Part shown: positions 1-6,723 of the stretch, in pieces | Position numbering within the stretch: position 1 is the first letter of the stretch | How the letters are laid out: each line of letters opens with the position of its first letter | NCBI GenBank assembly: GCA_944390305.1 | Contig: CALXPX010000061.1 | Location: 1-7,095, forward strand | Origin: an uncultured Clostridia bacterium | GTDB taxonomy: Bacteria; Bacillota; Clostridia; TANB77; CAG-508 | Reading direction: 5' to 3' | DNA length: 7,095 nucleotides | Position numbers and translations under genes: made by a program | The notes under the pieces: model-generated | What the model was told of the DNA's origin: nothing | Databases searched by the model: none | The model's input: the letters and a program-made list of their open reading frames with translations, nothing else

Positions 1-1912
1 TTTTATCTGAATCTATATACAATCTCCATACCCTGTCCAAGAATTTTTTAGAACCGTCTATTCCATTTGGATCCCATGGTTTAGCTGAATCTATAGGTCC
101 CATAAACATTTCATATATTCTTAGACTGTCTGCTCCATATTCTTTTACCATATCATCTGGATTTATAACATTTCCTTTTGATTTGCTCATTTTTTCACCA
201 TTAGTTCCTAATATCATTCCTTGATGACGTAATTTTTTAAATGGTTCTTTTACTGGTACAATGCCTTTATTGTATAAATAGTTATTCCAAAATCTAGAAT
301 ATAATAAATGTCCTACTGCATGTTCTGGTCCTCCCATATAAAGATCAACAGGCATCCAATGTTTTAAAAGTTCTTTATCTGCTATTTCTTTATCATTGTT
401 AGGATCTATATATCTTAAGAAATACCAGCTTGATCCTGCTGAACCTGGCATTGTGCTTGTTTCTCTTTTAGCTTTCTTTCCTTCAAAAGTTGTATTAACC
501 CAATTTTCTGCTTTATCTAATGGTGATGCACCATTTTTTGATGGTTTATAATCTTCTAGCTCTGGTAATACTAAAGGCAAGTCACTATCCGCTAGTACAT
601 GTATTTTATTATCTTCTGTAAATACTATTGGAATTGGTTCACCCCAATAACGTTGTCTTGCAAATATCCATTCACGTAATTTATAATTTACTTTTTTATA
701 TCCAATTTTTCTTTCTTCTAACCATTTTGTTATTTCATTTATTGCATCTTCTTTATTTAATCCATCTAAAAATCCTGAATTAATATGTTTTCCATCGCCT
801 ACATATGCTTCTTTTTCTATATTTCCGCCTTCTAATACTTGGATAATTTCTATATCATATTTTTTAGCAAAATCATAATCTCTTTGATCATGTGCAGGAA
901 CAGCCATTATAGCTCCTGTTCCATATGTCATTAATACATAATCAGATATCCAAACAGGAATCTTTTTTCCGTTTACTGGATTTATAGCATAACTTCCTGT
1001 AAATTCACCTGTTTTTTCTTTATTTAGTTCTGTTCTTTCTAAATCAGACTTAGAAGCTGCTTTGTCTTTATACTCTTTTATTTTATTCATTTGTTCTTTA
1101 GTAGTAATTTCTTCTACTAAAGGATGTTCTGGTGAAAGTACACAATAAGTTGCTCCAAAAAGAGTATCTGGTCTTGTTGTAAATACTTTAAATTCTTTAT
1201 CAAGATTGTCTATTTTAAAAGTAACTTCTGCACCAATAGATTTTCCAATCCAGTTTCTTTGAATTTCTTTTGTAGATTCAGGCCAATCTAATTCATTTAA
1301 TCCGTCTAATAGAATTTCTGCATATTTAGGAATATCCATAACCCATTGCTTCATATTTTTTCTTACAACAGGATATCCACCTCTTTCACTTTTTCCATCT
1401 ATAACTTCATCATTTGAAAGAACTGTTCCTAATTCCTCGCACCAATTTACAGGCATGTCTATGAGTTTAGCTAATCCATCTAAATATAATTGTTTAAAAA
1501 TCCATTGAGTCCATTTATAATAAGAAGGATCACAAGTAGAAATTTCTTTACTCCAATCAAAAGAAAAACCTAGCATCTTTAATTGTCTTTTAAATGTATT
1601 TATATTTTCTTTAGTAAATCCTTCTGGATGATTACCTGTTTTTATTGCATACTGTTCTGCAGGAAGTCCAAATGCATCCCATCCCATTGGATGAAGTACA
1701 TTATATCCTTGCATTCTTTTCATTCTACATATAATATCCGTAGCAGTATAGCCTTCTGGATGTCCTACATGTAATCCCTGTCCAGATGGGTATGGAAACA
1801 TATCTAAAGCATAGTATTTAGGTTTTGAAAAATCCCATACATTAGTTTCAAAAGTATTATTTTCATCCCAATATTTTTGCCATTTAGGTTCTACTTCTTT
1901 AAAGTTATACAT
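1..1912 (-). CDS. leuS: Leucyl-tRNA synthetase, C-terminal part cut off by window edge
   Basis: Charges tRNA-Leu with leucine in the cytoplasm using ATP (class Ia aminoacyl-tRNA synthetase). I translated 637 codons from the ATG at 1912. Visible landmarks are YPSGQGLHVGH with the HIGH-type signature HVGH at residues 48-51, the catalytic-core stretch HPMGWDAFGLPAEQYA, the CP1 editing domain with TTRPDT at 245-250 and GTGAIMAVPAHDQRDY ending near 346, the GSAGSSWYFLRY and MGGPEHAVGHLLYSRFW core segments, and the KMSKS loop as GEKMSKSKGN (K574-S578). Bacterial LeuRS is usually about 800-820 aa, so about 170 residues (most of the anticodon-binding and C-terminal domains) lie outside the window. 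The start is supported by a GGAAGGAAGAG ribosome binding site just upstream. No internal stop or frameshift was seen. It is divergent from the HEAIH protein gene, and no T-box leader precedes it. Confidence 0.97.
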   Translation of the reverse strand, partial: MYNFKEVEPKWQKYWDENNTFETNVWDFSKPKYYALDMFPYPSGQGLHVGHPEGYTATDIICRMKRMQGYNVLHPMGWDAFGLPAEQYAIKTGNHPEGFTKENINTFKRQLKMLGFSFDWSKEISTCDPSYYKWTQWIFKQLYLDGLAKLIDMPVNWCEELGTVLSNDEVIDGKSERGGYPVVRKNMKQWVMDIPKYAEILLDGLNELDWPESTKEIQRNWIGKSIGAEVTFKIDNLDKEFKVFTTRPDTLFGATYCVLSPEHPLVEEITTKEQMNKIKEYKDKAASKSDLERTELNKEKTGEFTGSYAINPVNGKKIPVWISDYVLMTYGTGAIMAVPAHDQRDYDFAKKYDIEIIQVLEGGNIEKEAYVGDGKHINSGFLDGLNKEDAINEITKWLEERKIGYKKVNYKLREWIFARQRYWGEPIPIVFTEDNKIHVLADSDLPLVLPELEDYKPSKNGASPLDKAENWVNTTFEGKKAKRETSTMPGSAGSSWYFLRYIDPNNDKEIADKELLKHWMPVDLYMGGPEHAVGHLLYSRFWNNYLYNKGIVPVKEPFKKLRHQGMILGTNGEKMSKSKGNVINPDDMVKEYGADSLRIYEMFMGPIDSAKPWDPNGIDGSKKFLDRVWRLYIDSDK

Positions 1913-1954
1913 AAAATCTCTTCCTTCCCTTATTTCCGTAAATTTTATGGTAAT

Positions 1955-1983
1955 ATTATACTACAATTATATAAAAAAATCTA
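1955..1983 (-). promoter_or_regulatory. leuS: Probable leuS promoter
   Basis: On the minus strand a perfect TATAAT box lies at 1960-1955, about 43 bp upstream of the leuS ATG. The matching -35 is poor: TAGATT at 1983-1978 with a 17-bp spacer, only three of six bases matching TTGACA. Transcription would start near 1948 and give a leader of about 36 nt. That is too short for a T-box or other large riboswitch. The weak -35 leaves room for an activator at the palindrome around 2001-2022, but this is inference. Confidence 0.45.
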
Positions 1984-2000
1984 CATGTTTTATTAATTTC

Positions 2001-2022
2001 AATATTACAAATATGTAAAGTT
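2001..2022. promoter_or_regulatory. Operator-like palindrome A, TTACA-N4-TGTAA
   Basis: AATATTACA (2001-2009), AATA spacer, then TGTAAAGTT (2014-2022): an inverted repeat with a perfect 5-bp core per arm (TTACA/TGTAA) and 7 of 9 arm positions paired. It lies about 20 bp upstream of the likely leuS -35 and shares core sequence and spacer length with the stronger palindrome at 2043-2070. Seeing the same core twice in one intergenic region suggests a protein-binding site, although both sequences are AT-rich. I cannot assign a regulator family. Confidence 0.4.
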
Positions 2023-2042
2023 TTTTAATTATTTTATCTATC

Positions 2043-2070
2043 AAAAATATTACATAATTGTAATATTTTT
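2043..2070. promoter_or_regulatory. Operator-like palindrome B, perfect 12-bp inverted repeat
   Basis: Left arm AAAAATATTACA (2043-2054), 4-nt spacer TAAT, right arm TGTAATATTTTT (2059-2070): all 12 positions pair. The core TTACA-N4-TGTAA is the same as in palindrome A, with centres about 45 bp apart. The arms hold one G-C pair each, so a stable RNA hairpin is unlikely and a dimeric DNA-binding protein is the better reading. It sits about 40 bp upstream of the TATAAT box of the rightward gene and could serve either or both divergent promoters. No regulator gene lies in the window. Confidence 0.5.
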
Positions 2071-2079
2071 TTAATATTT

Positions 2080-2113
2080 TTGTAACTTATATTAGTATAT
2101 TATGGTGTATAAT
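2080..2113 (+). promoter_or_regulatory. Possible promoter of the HEAIH protein gene
   Basis: A perfect TATAAT lies at 2108-2113, 30 bp upstream of the ATG at 2143, giving a leader of about 20-25 nt that ends in the AAGGAG ribosome binding site. No good -35 is found at 16-18 bp: the nearest is CTTATA at 2086-2091 with a 16-bp spacer, and TTGTAA at 2080-2085 is too far (22 bp). A strong -10 with a missing -35 often goes with activator dependence, which would suit the neighbouring palindrome, but the sequence alone does not show it. Confidence 0.35.
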
Positions 2114-2142
2114 AGTTTTGATTAAAGTAAGGAGAATTGTAT

Positions 2143-3240
2143 ATGGATACAGTTAATTCAGAATTAGAAAAAAACGGTATTAATGTGATTTGTCCCATAA
2201 GTACCTTAAATATAAATGAGATAGCAACTTATGTTTCTAGGCTTCTTTGTTCAAAGATGCCTGAGCTTAAGCTTAATTATAATACAATTTTTATGAGTAT
2301 ATCTAGGTTGCCAATGTACATAGCTGAACTTCCTGTAGGACAAGCTGATGCTTGCTATTTTTATAAAAATTCTTCTATTTATTTTAGAAAAGGCCTTACA
2401 TTTGATAAAATAAAAAAGCTATCTGTTCATGAAGCTATTCATCATCTTCAAGAAGTTAAAGACTCTAAAGGAAATTTAAAGAAATTAGGTTTATGTACTT
2501 ATTCAGGTTTTAAAGCCTTTGGTAGTGCTTTAAATGAAGGGGCTGTGCAATTAATATCTTCATATCTTACTGGTGAAAAAACAGATATGGTTAAGTATTA
2601 TGATATAACTCTTCCTACTGATAGTCCTTCATATTATCCTTTAGTATGCAATTTAGTAAAACAAATTGGTTATGTTTCTAACTTTGCTACTATGTTTGAT
2701 AGTACAATTTATGCAAATACACTATTCTTTGAGAAATTTATTTCTGCTTGTGGAGAAGATGAAGCTTTTAAAATACAACAAAATCTAGATGAACTAGTTA
2801 TTTTAGAAGAAAAAATAGCTAAATTAAATACAAAAATACAAACAGAAGATTTATCATACAGGAAATTTAAGGCTGCAACAGATAAAATAAATTCATATAA
2901 AGGAAAAATTAGAAAAGTATTCATATCTACACAAAATTTAATTATTACATCTTTCTTTGATAAAGAAACTAATAATTTATTATCTATTACAAGAATAGAA
3001 GAATATAGAAAATATTTATATAGTTTTAAAAATTTAATAGGAACTGTTGATGGATACACATTTTTTAATGATTATTATATAAATAAAATGAATGAATTAG
3101 ATGAAAGATATGAAGCAATAGTAAATAATAAATCTTTGGCAATCGTAAAACGTTCAAAAGTAAATATTTTCTTTAATTCTATTAAAAATTTACTTCTTGG
3201 AAATGCAAATGAATATGAAAGAGACAATAATTTACATTAA
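2143..3240 (+). CDS. Uncharacterised cytoplasmic zincin-like protein (HEAIH motif)
   Basis: Not recognised as a named family. The 365-aa protein starts at the ATG at 2143, which has AAGGAG at 2129-2134 with an 8-nt spacer; a TTG two codons earlier is too close to that site. Residues 96-100 read HEAIH inside VHEAIHHLQE, the HExxH signature of zinc metallopeptidases, with two zinc-binding histidines and a catalytic glutamate. Thirty-two residues after the second histidine comes LNEGAVQLISSYL, where Glu132 is a plausible third zinc ligand as in gluzincins. Residues about 213-260 are rich in Leu, Glu and Lys and look like a coiled coil. The C-terminal half is lysine-rich and ends in a short amphipathic segment. 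No signal peptide, membrane helix or lipobox is seen, so the protein is probably cytoplasmic. It stands alone, divergent from leuS and convergent with the GltD-like gene. Peptidase activity is inferred only from the motif; substrate and role are unknown. Confidence 0.85.
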   Translation: MDTVNSELEKNGINVICPISTLNINEIATYVSRLLCSKMPELKLNYNTIFMSISRLPMYIAELPVGQADACYFYKNSSIYFRKGLTFDKIKKLSVHEAIHHLQEVKDSKGNLKKLGLCTYSGFKAFGSALNEGAVQLISSYLTGEKTDMVKYYDITLPTDSPSYYPLVCNLVKQIGYVSNFATMFDSTIYANTLFFEKFISACGEDEAFKIQQNLDELVILEEKIAKLNTKIQTEDLSYRKFKAATDKINSYKGKIRKVFISTQNLIITSFFDKETNNLLSITRIEEYRKYLYSFKNLIGTVDGYTFFNDYYINKMNELDERYEAIVNNKSLAIVKRSKVNIFFNSIKNLLLGNANEYERDNNLH

Positions 3241-3285
3241 AATATAAAATATAGAAAATTCCTAATTCATTTACCAAATGAATAT

Positions 3286-3326
3286 TAAATAGTATAGACT
3301 TTTAATTGTCTATACTATTTATTTTT
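3286..3326. terminator. Bidirectional intrinsic terminator between convergent genes
   Basis: A perfect 14-bp stem has AAATAGTATAGAC (3287-3299) pairing with GTCTATACTATTT (3308-3320), plus one more T-A pair at 3286/3321, around an 8-nt loop. On the plus strand TTTATTTTT follows, ending the HEAIH protein gene 46 bp after its stop. On the minus strand the stem begins just after the GltD-like stop at 3330 and is followed by a shorter T-rich run, so it can serve both convergent genes. Confidence 0.85.
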
Positions 3327-3329
3327 ACA

Positions 3330-4583
3330 TTATTTACTTAAATCATTTATTATATTATATGCTGCATTTCTTCCTGATCTTGCTGCCCATGCTACAGTTG
3401 CTTTCTCTCCTATTATGTCTCCCCCAGCATATACTTTTTTTATAGATGTTCTCATATTTTCATCTACTAAAATATATCCCCATTTATTTTTTTCAAAATC
3501 TTTTATAATTTTTTCTTCTGGTTTAGATCCAACAGCCATTATAACATAGTCCATATTCATGAAATAATTGCTTCCTTTTATATTTATTGGCGAAAGTCTA
3601 TTTTCTCCTTCTTTTTTTACCAGTTCTGTTTTTATACACTCTATTTTTTCAACTTTGTTATTTCCTAATATACTTACAATATTATTTTGAAATAAAAATT
3701 CTATTCCTTCTTTTTTAGCATCTTCTACTTCTTTATCTTCTGCTGGCATTTGCTCTCTAGAACGTCTATATATTACATAAACATTTTCTGCACCTAATCT
3801 TTTTACGGTTCTTGCCGTATCCATGGCAACGTTTCCTCCACCAATTATTGCTACAGATTTGCCAATATAATTTGGATGATTATTCTTTTCTAATAATTCA
3901 TTTCCGCTATATACTCCATCTAATTCTTCACCTTTAATATTCATTTTTGATGAAATATTAGCACCAATACCCAAGAAAATTGCATCATATTCTTTAGTTA
4001 GTATTTCCAAAGATAAATTTCTTCCTAATTCTTTTTCATATTCTACTTTAATTCCCAAAGTTAATATTGCTTCTATTGTTTTTTTAACAATACTTTTTTC
4101 TAATCTAAATTCTGGTATTCCATGAATAAGTATTCCACCTAAATCTTTATATTTCTCATATATTGTAACATCTGCTCCATTTTTTGCTAGAAAGTAACTA
4201 CAAGTTAATCCAGCTGGACCTCCACCAATGACTGCTACTTTTTTTCCATTAAGTATATTCTTCTTTTCTATCTTATTTATTAAATTCTTTTCTAATCCAT
4301 AATCTGATATATATGCTTCTATCTCTCCAATATTTACACTTTTGCCCTTTATTCCTCTTATACAACTTCCCATACATTGTTTTGTGTGTGGGCAAATTCT
4401 TCCACATATACTTCCTAAAATACTTGTATTTAGTAATGTAAAGTATGCTTCATCTATTTTATTTTCTTTTACTAATTTTATAAATGTAGGTATATCATTC
4501 TCTAAAGGACATCCTTTTTTGCTACATGGCTTTACTATACAGTTCAAACACTCTTCTGAAAATTTATGTATTTCTTCGTTCAT
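3330..4583 (-). CDS. GltD-like FAD/NADPH and Fe-S oxidoreductase, solitary
   Basis: A 417-aa member of the glutamate synthase small-subunit superfamily (GltD, NfnB and other electron-transfer flavoproteins), which passes electrons between NAD(P)H, FAD and 4Fe-4S clusters. The N-terminal domain holds two cysteine clusters: C12, C15, C20, C25, then C60, C64, C70, C74 in CGRICPHTKQCMGSC. The FAD-binding Rossmann motif GGGPAG is at 120-125, and LGGILIHGIPEFRL follows near 148-161. The second nucleotide-binding motif GGGNVA is at 248-253, with RRSR at 273-276 favouring NADPH. YAGGDI at 385-390 is the C-terminal FAD contact. The expected TVILAMGAG-type ending is here ATVAWAARSGR (395-405). Length is below the usual 450-470 aa. 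AGAAGGA at 4597-4591 is the ribosome binding site. No glutamate synthase large subunit, NfnA or other partner is nearby, so glutamate synthesis should not be assumed. It may belong to a GltD-like branch of unknown partner. Confidence 0.85.
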   Translation of the reverse strand: MNEEIHKFSEECLNCIVKPCSKKGCPLENDIPTFIKLVKENKIDEAYFTLLNTSILGSICGRICPHTKQCMGSCIRGIKGKSVNIGEIEAYISDYGLEKNLINKIEKKNILNGKKVAVIGGGPAGLTCSYFLAKNGADVTIYEKYKDLGGILIHGIPEFRLEKSIVKKTIEAILTLGIKVEYEKELGRNLSLEILTKEYDAIFLGIGANISSKMNIKGEELDGVYSGNELLEKNNHPNYIGKSVAIIGGGNVAMDTARTVKRLGAENVYVIYRRSREQMPAEDKEVEDAKKEGIEFLFQNNIVSILGNNKVEKIECIKTELVKKEGENRLSPINIKGSNYFMNMDYVIMAVGSKPEEKIIKDFEKNKWGYILVDENMRTSIKKVYAGGDIIGEKATVAWAARSGRNAAYNIINDLSK

Positions 4584-4612
4584 TTTTTGTTCCTTCTTTT
4601 TTTATTTATTTT

Positions 4613-4642
4613 AATATATAATATTTAATTTTATATTGTCAA
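4613..4642 (-). promoter_or_regulatory. Promoter of the GltD-like gene
   Basis: On the minus strand a perfect TTGACA lies at 4642-4637, followed after 18 bp by TATATT at 4618-4613 (or after 16 bp by TATATA at 4620-4615). It is about 30 bp upstream of the start codon and just upstream of the ribosome binding site. This is the best-formed host promoter in the window and implies the gene is transcribed independently of the operon before it. Confidence 0.65.
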
Positions 4643-4644
4643 TT

Positions 4645-4669
4645 ATTTGACCAGTTATTTTAACTATCC
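4645..4669 (-). terminator. Weak hairpin after the NUDIX gene, possible terminator
   Basis: On the minus strand, starting 11 nt after the NUDIX stop, AGTTA-AAA-TAACT (4665-4653) forms the tip of an imperfect stem that extends outward to TTG/CAA with one mismatch and two G-U pairs. It sits exactly between the end of the operon and the next gene's promoter, as a terminator should. No run of T residues follows, so termination would be inefficient, and an operator is an alternative reading. Confidence 0.3.
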
Positions 4670-4679
4670 AATATATTTT

Positions 4680-5234
4680 TTATTCTTCATACATAAAATA
4701 ATGTAATAGTGCTATATTTTCCCCTGATGTTTTAATTTCATTATTTCTTAACATTTCCTTAACCTTATGTATTGGAACTTTTATTACTTTAATATCTTCT
4801 GTTTCGTCTAAATGTATATTAGTTTTTACTAAGTCTCTAGCCAAAAATATGGTTGTTTTTTCATTTGAATATCCTACAGTTGGATATACTTCTCTTAATT
4901 TTTTTATATATTCTGTTTTATATCCAGTTTCTTCTTCTAATTCACGAATAGCAGCATTCTTTGGTGTTTCACCTTTTTCTATCATACCTGCTGGAAAAGC
5001 TAGTACTATTTTTCCTATTGGCGTTCTTGCTTCCTGAACCATTATAAATTCATTGTTTTCTGTTATTGGCATAATAATTACTGCATCTCCTGCAATTACA
5101 TGTTCTCTATATACTTCTATTTCTTTTCTTTCATTATAATATTTTAGTTCTTCTACATTTATCCTTTTACCATTATATACTACCTTTTTATCTAGCAGAG
5201 TATAGTCTAAGTCTTTAAAATATTCATCTTCCAT
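4680..5234 (-). CDS. NUDIX hydrolase, ADP-ribose pyrophosphatase type
   Basis: Hydrolyses nucleoside diphosphates linked to another moiety, most likely ADP-ribose to AMP and ribose 5-phosphate, in the cytoplasm with divalent metal. The full NUDIX box GX5EX7REUXEEXGU lies at residues 83-105, from GMIEKGE to RELEEETGY. The preceding strands (GDAVIIMPITENNEFIMVQEAR, VLAFPAG) and following YPTVGYSNEK match the ADP-ribose pyrophosphatase (NudF-like) layout. The family-diagnostic proline usually sits 15 residues after the box; here that position is Val and a proline occurs at +13, so the substrate is likely but not certain. I chose the ATG at 5234 (184 aa). AAGGAG at 5250-5245 precedes it with a 10-nt spacer, while the in-frame ATG at 5258 has no ribosome binding site and lies inside the upstream gene. 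The start is only 4 nt after the UDG stop, so the two are translationally close. Confidence 0.9.
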   Translation of the reverse strand: MEDEYFKDLDYTLLDKKVVYNGKRINVEELKYYNERKEIEVYREHVIAGDAVIIMPITENNEFIMVQEARTPIGKIVLAFPAGMIEKGETPKNAAIRELEEETGYKTEYIKKLREVYPTVGYSNEKTTIFLARDLVKTNIHLDETEDIKVIKVPIHKVKEMLRNNEIKTSGENIALLHYFMYEE

Positions 5235-5238
5235 TTTA

Positions 5239-5802
5239 TTATTTCTCCTTAATTTCATTATATTTTTCTATTACTAGCTTTAAATCTTTCCAAAATTCAA
5301 TCTTTTTATTTTCATCTCTTAAAAGTGCTGCTGGATGCCAAGTAGGCATATATAAAATACCCTTTTTTTCTATCCAATTTCCTCTAACTTTTGTTATTCC
5401 ATATTCTTTACCTAATATATTTTTTAGAGCTGTACTTCCTAATAATACTATTATTCTTGGCTTAACTAATATTACTTGATTTCTTAAATAATCTAAGCAA
5501 GCATTTGCTTCATCATCTTCTGGTACTCTGTTTTGAGGCGGTCTACATTTTACAATATTAGCAATATATAATTCTTCTCTATTTATTCCTATCCCTTCAA
5601 AAGCCTTATTCATAAGCTTACCAGCTCTTCCTACAAAAGGAATTCCCTCTTTATCTTCATCCGCTCCAGGACCTTCACCAATAAGCATAATATCTGCATT
5701 TTTATTTCCACAACCAAATACAATATTAGTTCTTGTAGTGCATAATTTACATTTTTTACAATCTTTTATACTATCTTCTAATTCTTCCCAATTATCCTTC
5801 AT
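5239..5802 (-). CDS. Family 4 uracil-DNA glycosylase (4Fe-4S)
   Basis: Removes uracil from DNA produced by cytosine deamination or dUTP incorporation, starting base-excision repair. The 187-aa length is typical for family 4 enzymes (UDGa, first known from thermophiles and common in bacteria lacking family 1 Ung). Four cysteines fit the cluster pattern: C15 and C18 in CKKC, C86 in KCRPPQNR, and C102 in ANACLDYL. The active-site motif GEGPGADED begins at residue 42, followed by GIPFVGRAGKLM, and the second motif TWHPAALLR is at 154-162 with His156. C21 and C31 are extra cysteines. The start follows GAGG at 5814-5811 with an 8-nt spacer, and only 3 nt separate it from the stop of the LD-carboxypeptidase gene. 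The last codons carry the ribosome binding site of the NUDIX gene. This implies one transcript. Confidence 0.95.
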   Translation of the reverse strand: MKDNWEELEDSIKDCKKCKLCTTRTNIVFGCGNKNADIMLIGEGPGADEDKEGIPFVGRAGKLMNKAFEGIGINREELYIANIVKCRPPQNRVPEDDEANACLDYLRNQVILVKPRIIVLLGSTALKNILGKEYGITKVRGNWIEKKGILYMPTWHPAALLRDENKKIEFWKDLKLVIEKYNEIKEK

Positions 5803-5805
5803 ATT

Positions 5806-6705
5806 CTAATCCTCTAAATATTTTTCTGTTATTTGTATATTATCTTTTGTTATTTTTGCTTCTATTCCTAATGGTATAGTCATTTTTCTTTCTGTATGTC
5901 CAAAATTATTTGATTTAATAATTGGAATATTTAAGTTTAAATCTCCTATTGTGTCTATTAAAATTTTTTCTAAAGAATAACCTCCTTCATAATTTCCAAG
6001 CCAAATACCCTTTACTTTATTAAATATACCTTTTTGTTTCATTTTATATAAATAATTACTTACCATTGCTGGAGGAGATTCATAAGAGAATTCTTCTAAA
6101 AATATTATTTTATTTGAAAAATCTAGTTCCTCTAACATATTAGTAATAAGTGATAAATTTCCACCTATTAACTTTCCTTTAGCATAACCTTCTTTTATAC
6201 ATATAACTTCATCATCTTCTCTTAACAAATTGTTACTACCATTTTCAAAATGGTTTAACATTTCTTTAAAAGAGTAATCTGTTTCCCATGAATTTAATGA
6301 TTTTAAATTTGGCCCTATAAAGCAGCTATTTCCTGTTTTAGCTTGTATATAATTAATGTATGATGTTGCATCACTATATCCACACAAAATCTTATTATTG
6401 TTTTTTATTAATTCTAGATCTAAATATTCATATACGCTATTTGAATTAAATCCGCCTTTTATAGAGAAAATGGCTTTTATTTCTTTATTTCTATACATCT
6501 CATGTATATCTTCAGCTTTTTCTTTTGCTGTAGCACCATATCCAGTTGTATTTTTATATGCATTTTTTCCTATTACTACTTCATATCCATTTTTCTTTAA
6601 TAGTTCTATTGCTTCATTAATATCGGCAAAATCTTCTTCTTTTACATTTTCAGATGGAGAAATAATTCCTATCTTATCTCCTTTTTTTAATTTTTTAGCT
6701 AACAT
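5806..6705 (-). CDS. LD-carboxypeptidase / MccF-like peptidase, family S66
   Basis: A 299-aa cytoplasmic serine peptidase of family S66. Members cleave the L,D-bond to the terminal D-Ala of murein tetrapeptides during cell-wall recycling (LdcA); the MccF branch instead inactivates microcin C-like peptide-nucleotides. The Ser-Glu-His triad is visible: Ser111 in CGYSDAT, a glutamate in IIFLEEF (204 or 205), and His270 in NNFGHTERKMTIPLG. Other family marks are GDKIGIISPSE near the N-terminus, KAIFSIKGGFNSNSVYEYLD at about 77-96, and KGKLIGGNLSLI at 177-187. No signal peptide is present, as expected. The ribosome binding site GGGAG is at 6717-6713 with a 7-nt spacer. It begins 18 nt after the stop of the pgeF remnant, whose product also acts on peptidoglycan composition, and this context favours the recycling role over immunity. 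Substrate choice within S66 cannot be settled from the sequence. Confidence 0.93.
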   Translation of the reverse strand: MLAKKLKKGDKIGIISPSENVKEEDFADINEAIELLKKNGYEVVIGKNAYKNTTGYGATAKEKAEDIHEMYRNKEIKAIFSIKGGFNSNSVYEYLDLELIKNNNKILCGYSDATSYINYIQAKTGNSCFIGPNLKSLNSWETDYSFKEMLNHFENGSNNLLREDDEVICIKEGYAKGKLIGGNLSLITNMLEELDFSNKIIFLEEFSYESPPAMVSNYLYKMKQKGIFNKVKGIWLGNYEGGYSLEKILIDTIGDLNLNIPIIKSNNFGHTERKMTIPLGIEAKITKDNIQITEKYLED

Positions 6706-6723
6706 AAATTTTCTCCCATCATA

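Noticed and set aside
2043..2070. Palindrome B as an intrinsic terminator
   Set aside because: It lies upstream of both divergent genes with no gene ending there, and its stem has a single G-C pair, so an operator reading fits better.
1913..2142. Possible T-box leader for leuS
   Set aside because: No T-box consensus (TGGnACCGCG type) or antiterminator hairpin is found upstream of leuS, and the likely promoter leaves a leader of only about 36 nt.
2137..2142. TTG at 2137 as start of the zincin gene
   Set aside because: It lies only 2 nt after the AAGGAG ribosome binding site, whereas the ATG at 2143 has an 8-nt spacer.
2709..3059. Minus-strand open frame inside the zincin gene
   Set aside because: It is antisense to a well-supported gene, has low-complexity composition and no recognisable domain. 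The open frames antisense at 1583-1774, 4342-4614, 4849-5037 and 6356-6760 were dropped for the same reason.
3330..4583. Calling the gene gltD or nfnB
   Set aside because: No partner subunit is present and the C-terminal motif and length differ from typical members, so only a superfamily-level name is supported.
5235..5258. Longer NUDIX protein starting at the ATG at 5258
   Set aside because: This ATG has no ribosome binding site and is inside the UDG gene; the ATG at 5234 has AAGGAG upstream and gives the normal family N-terminus.
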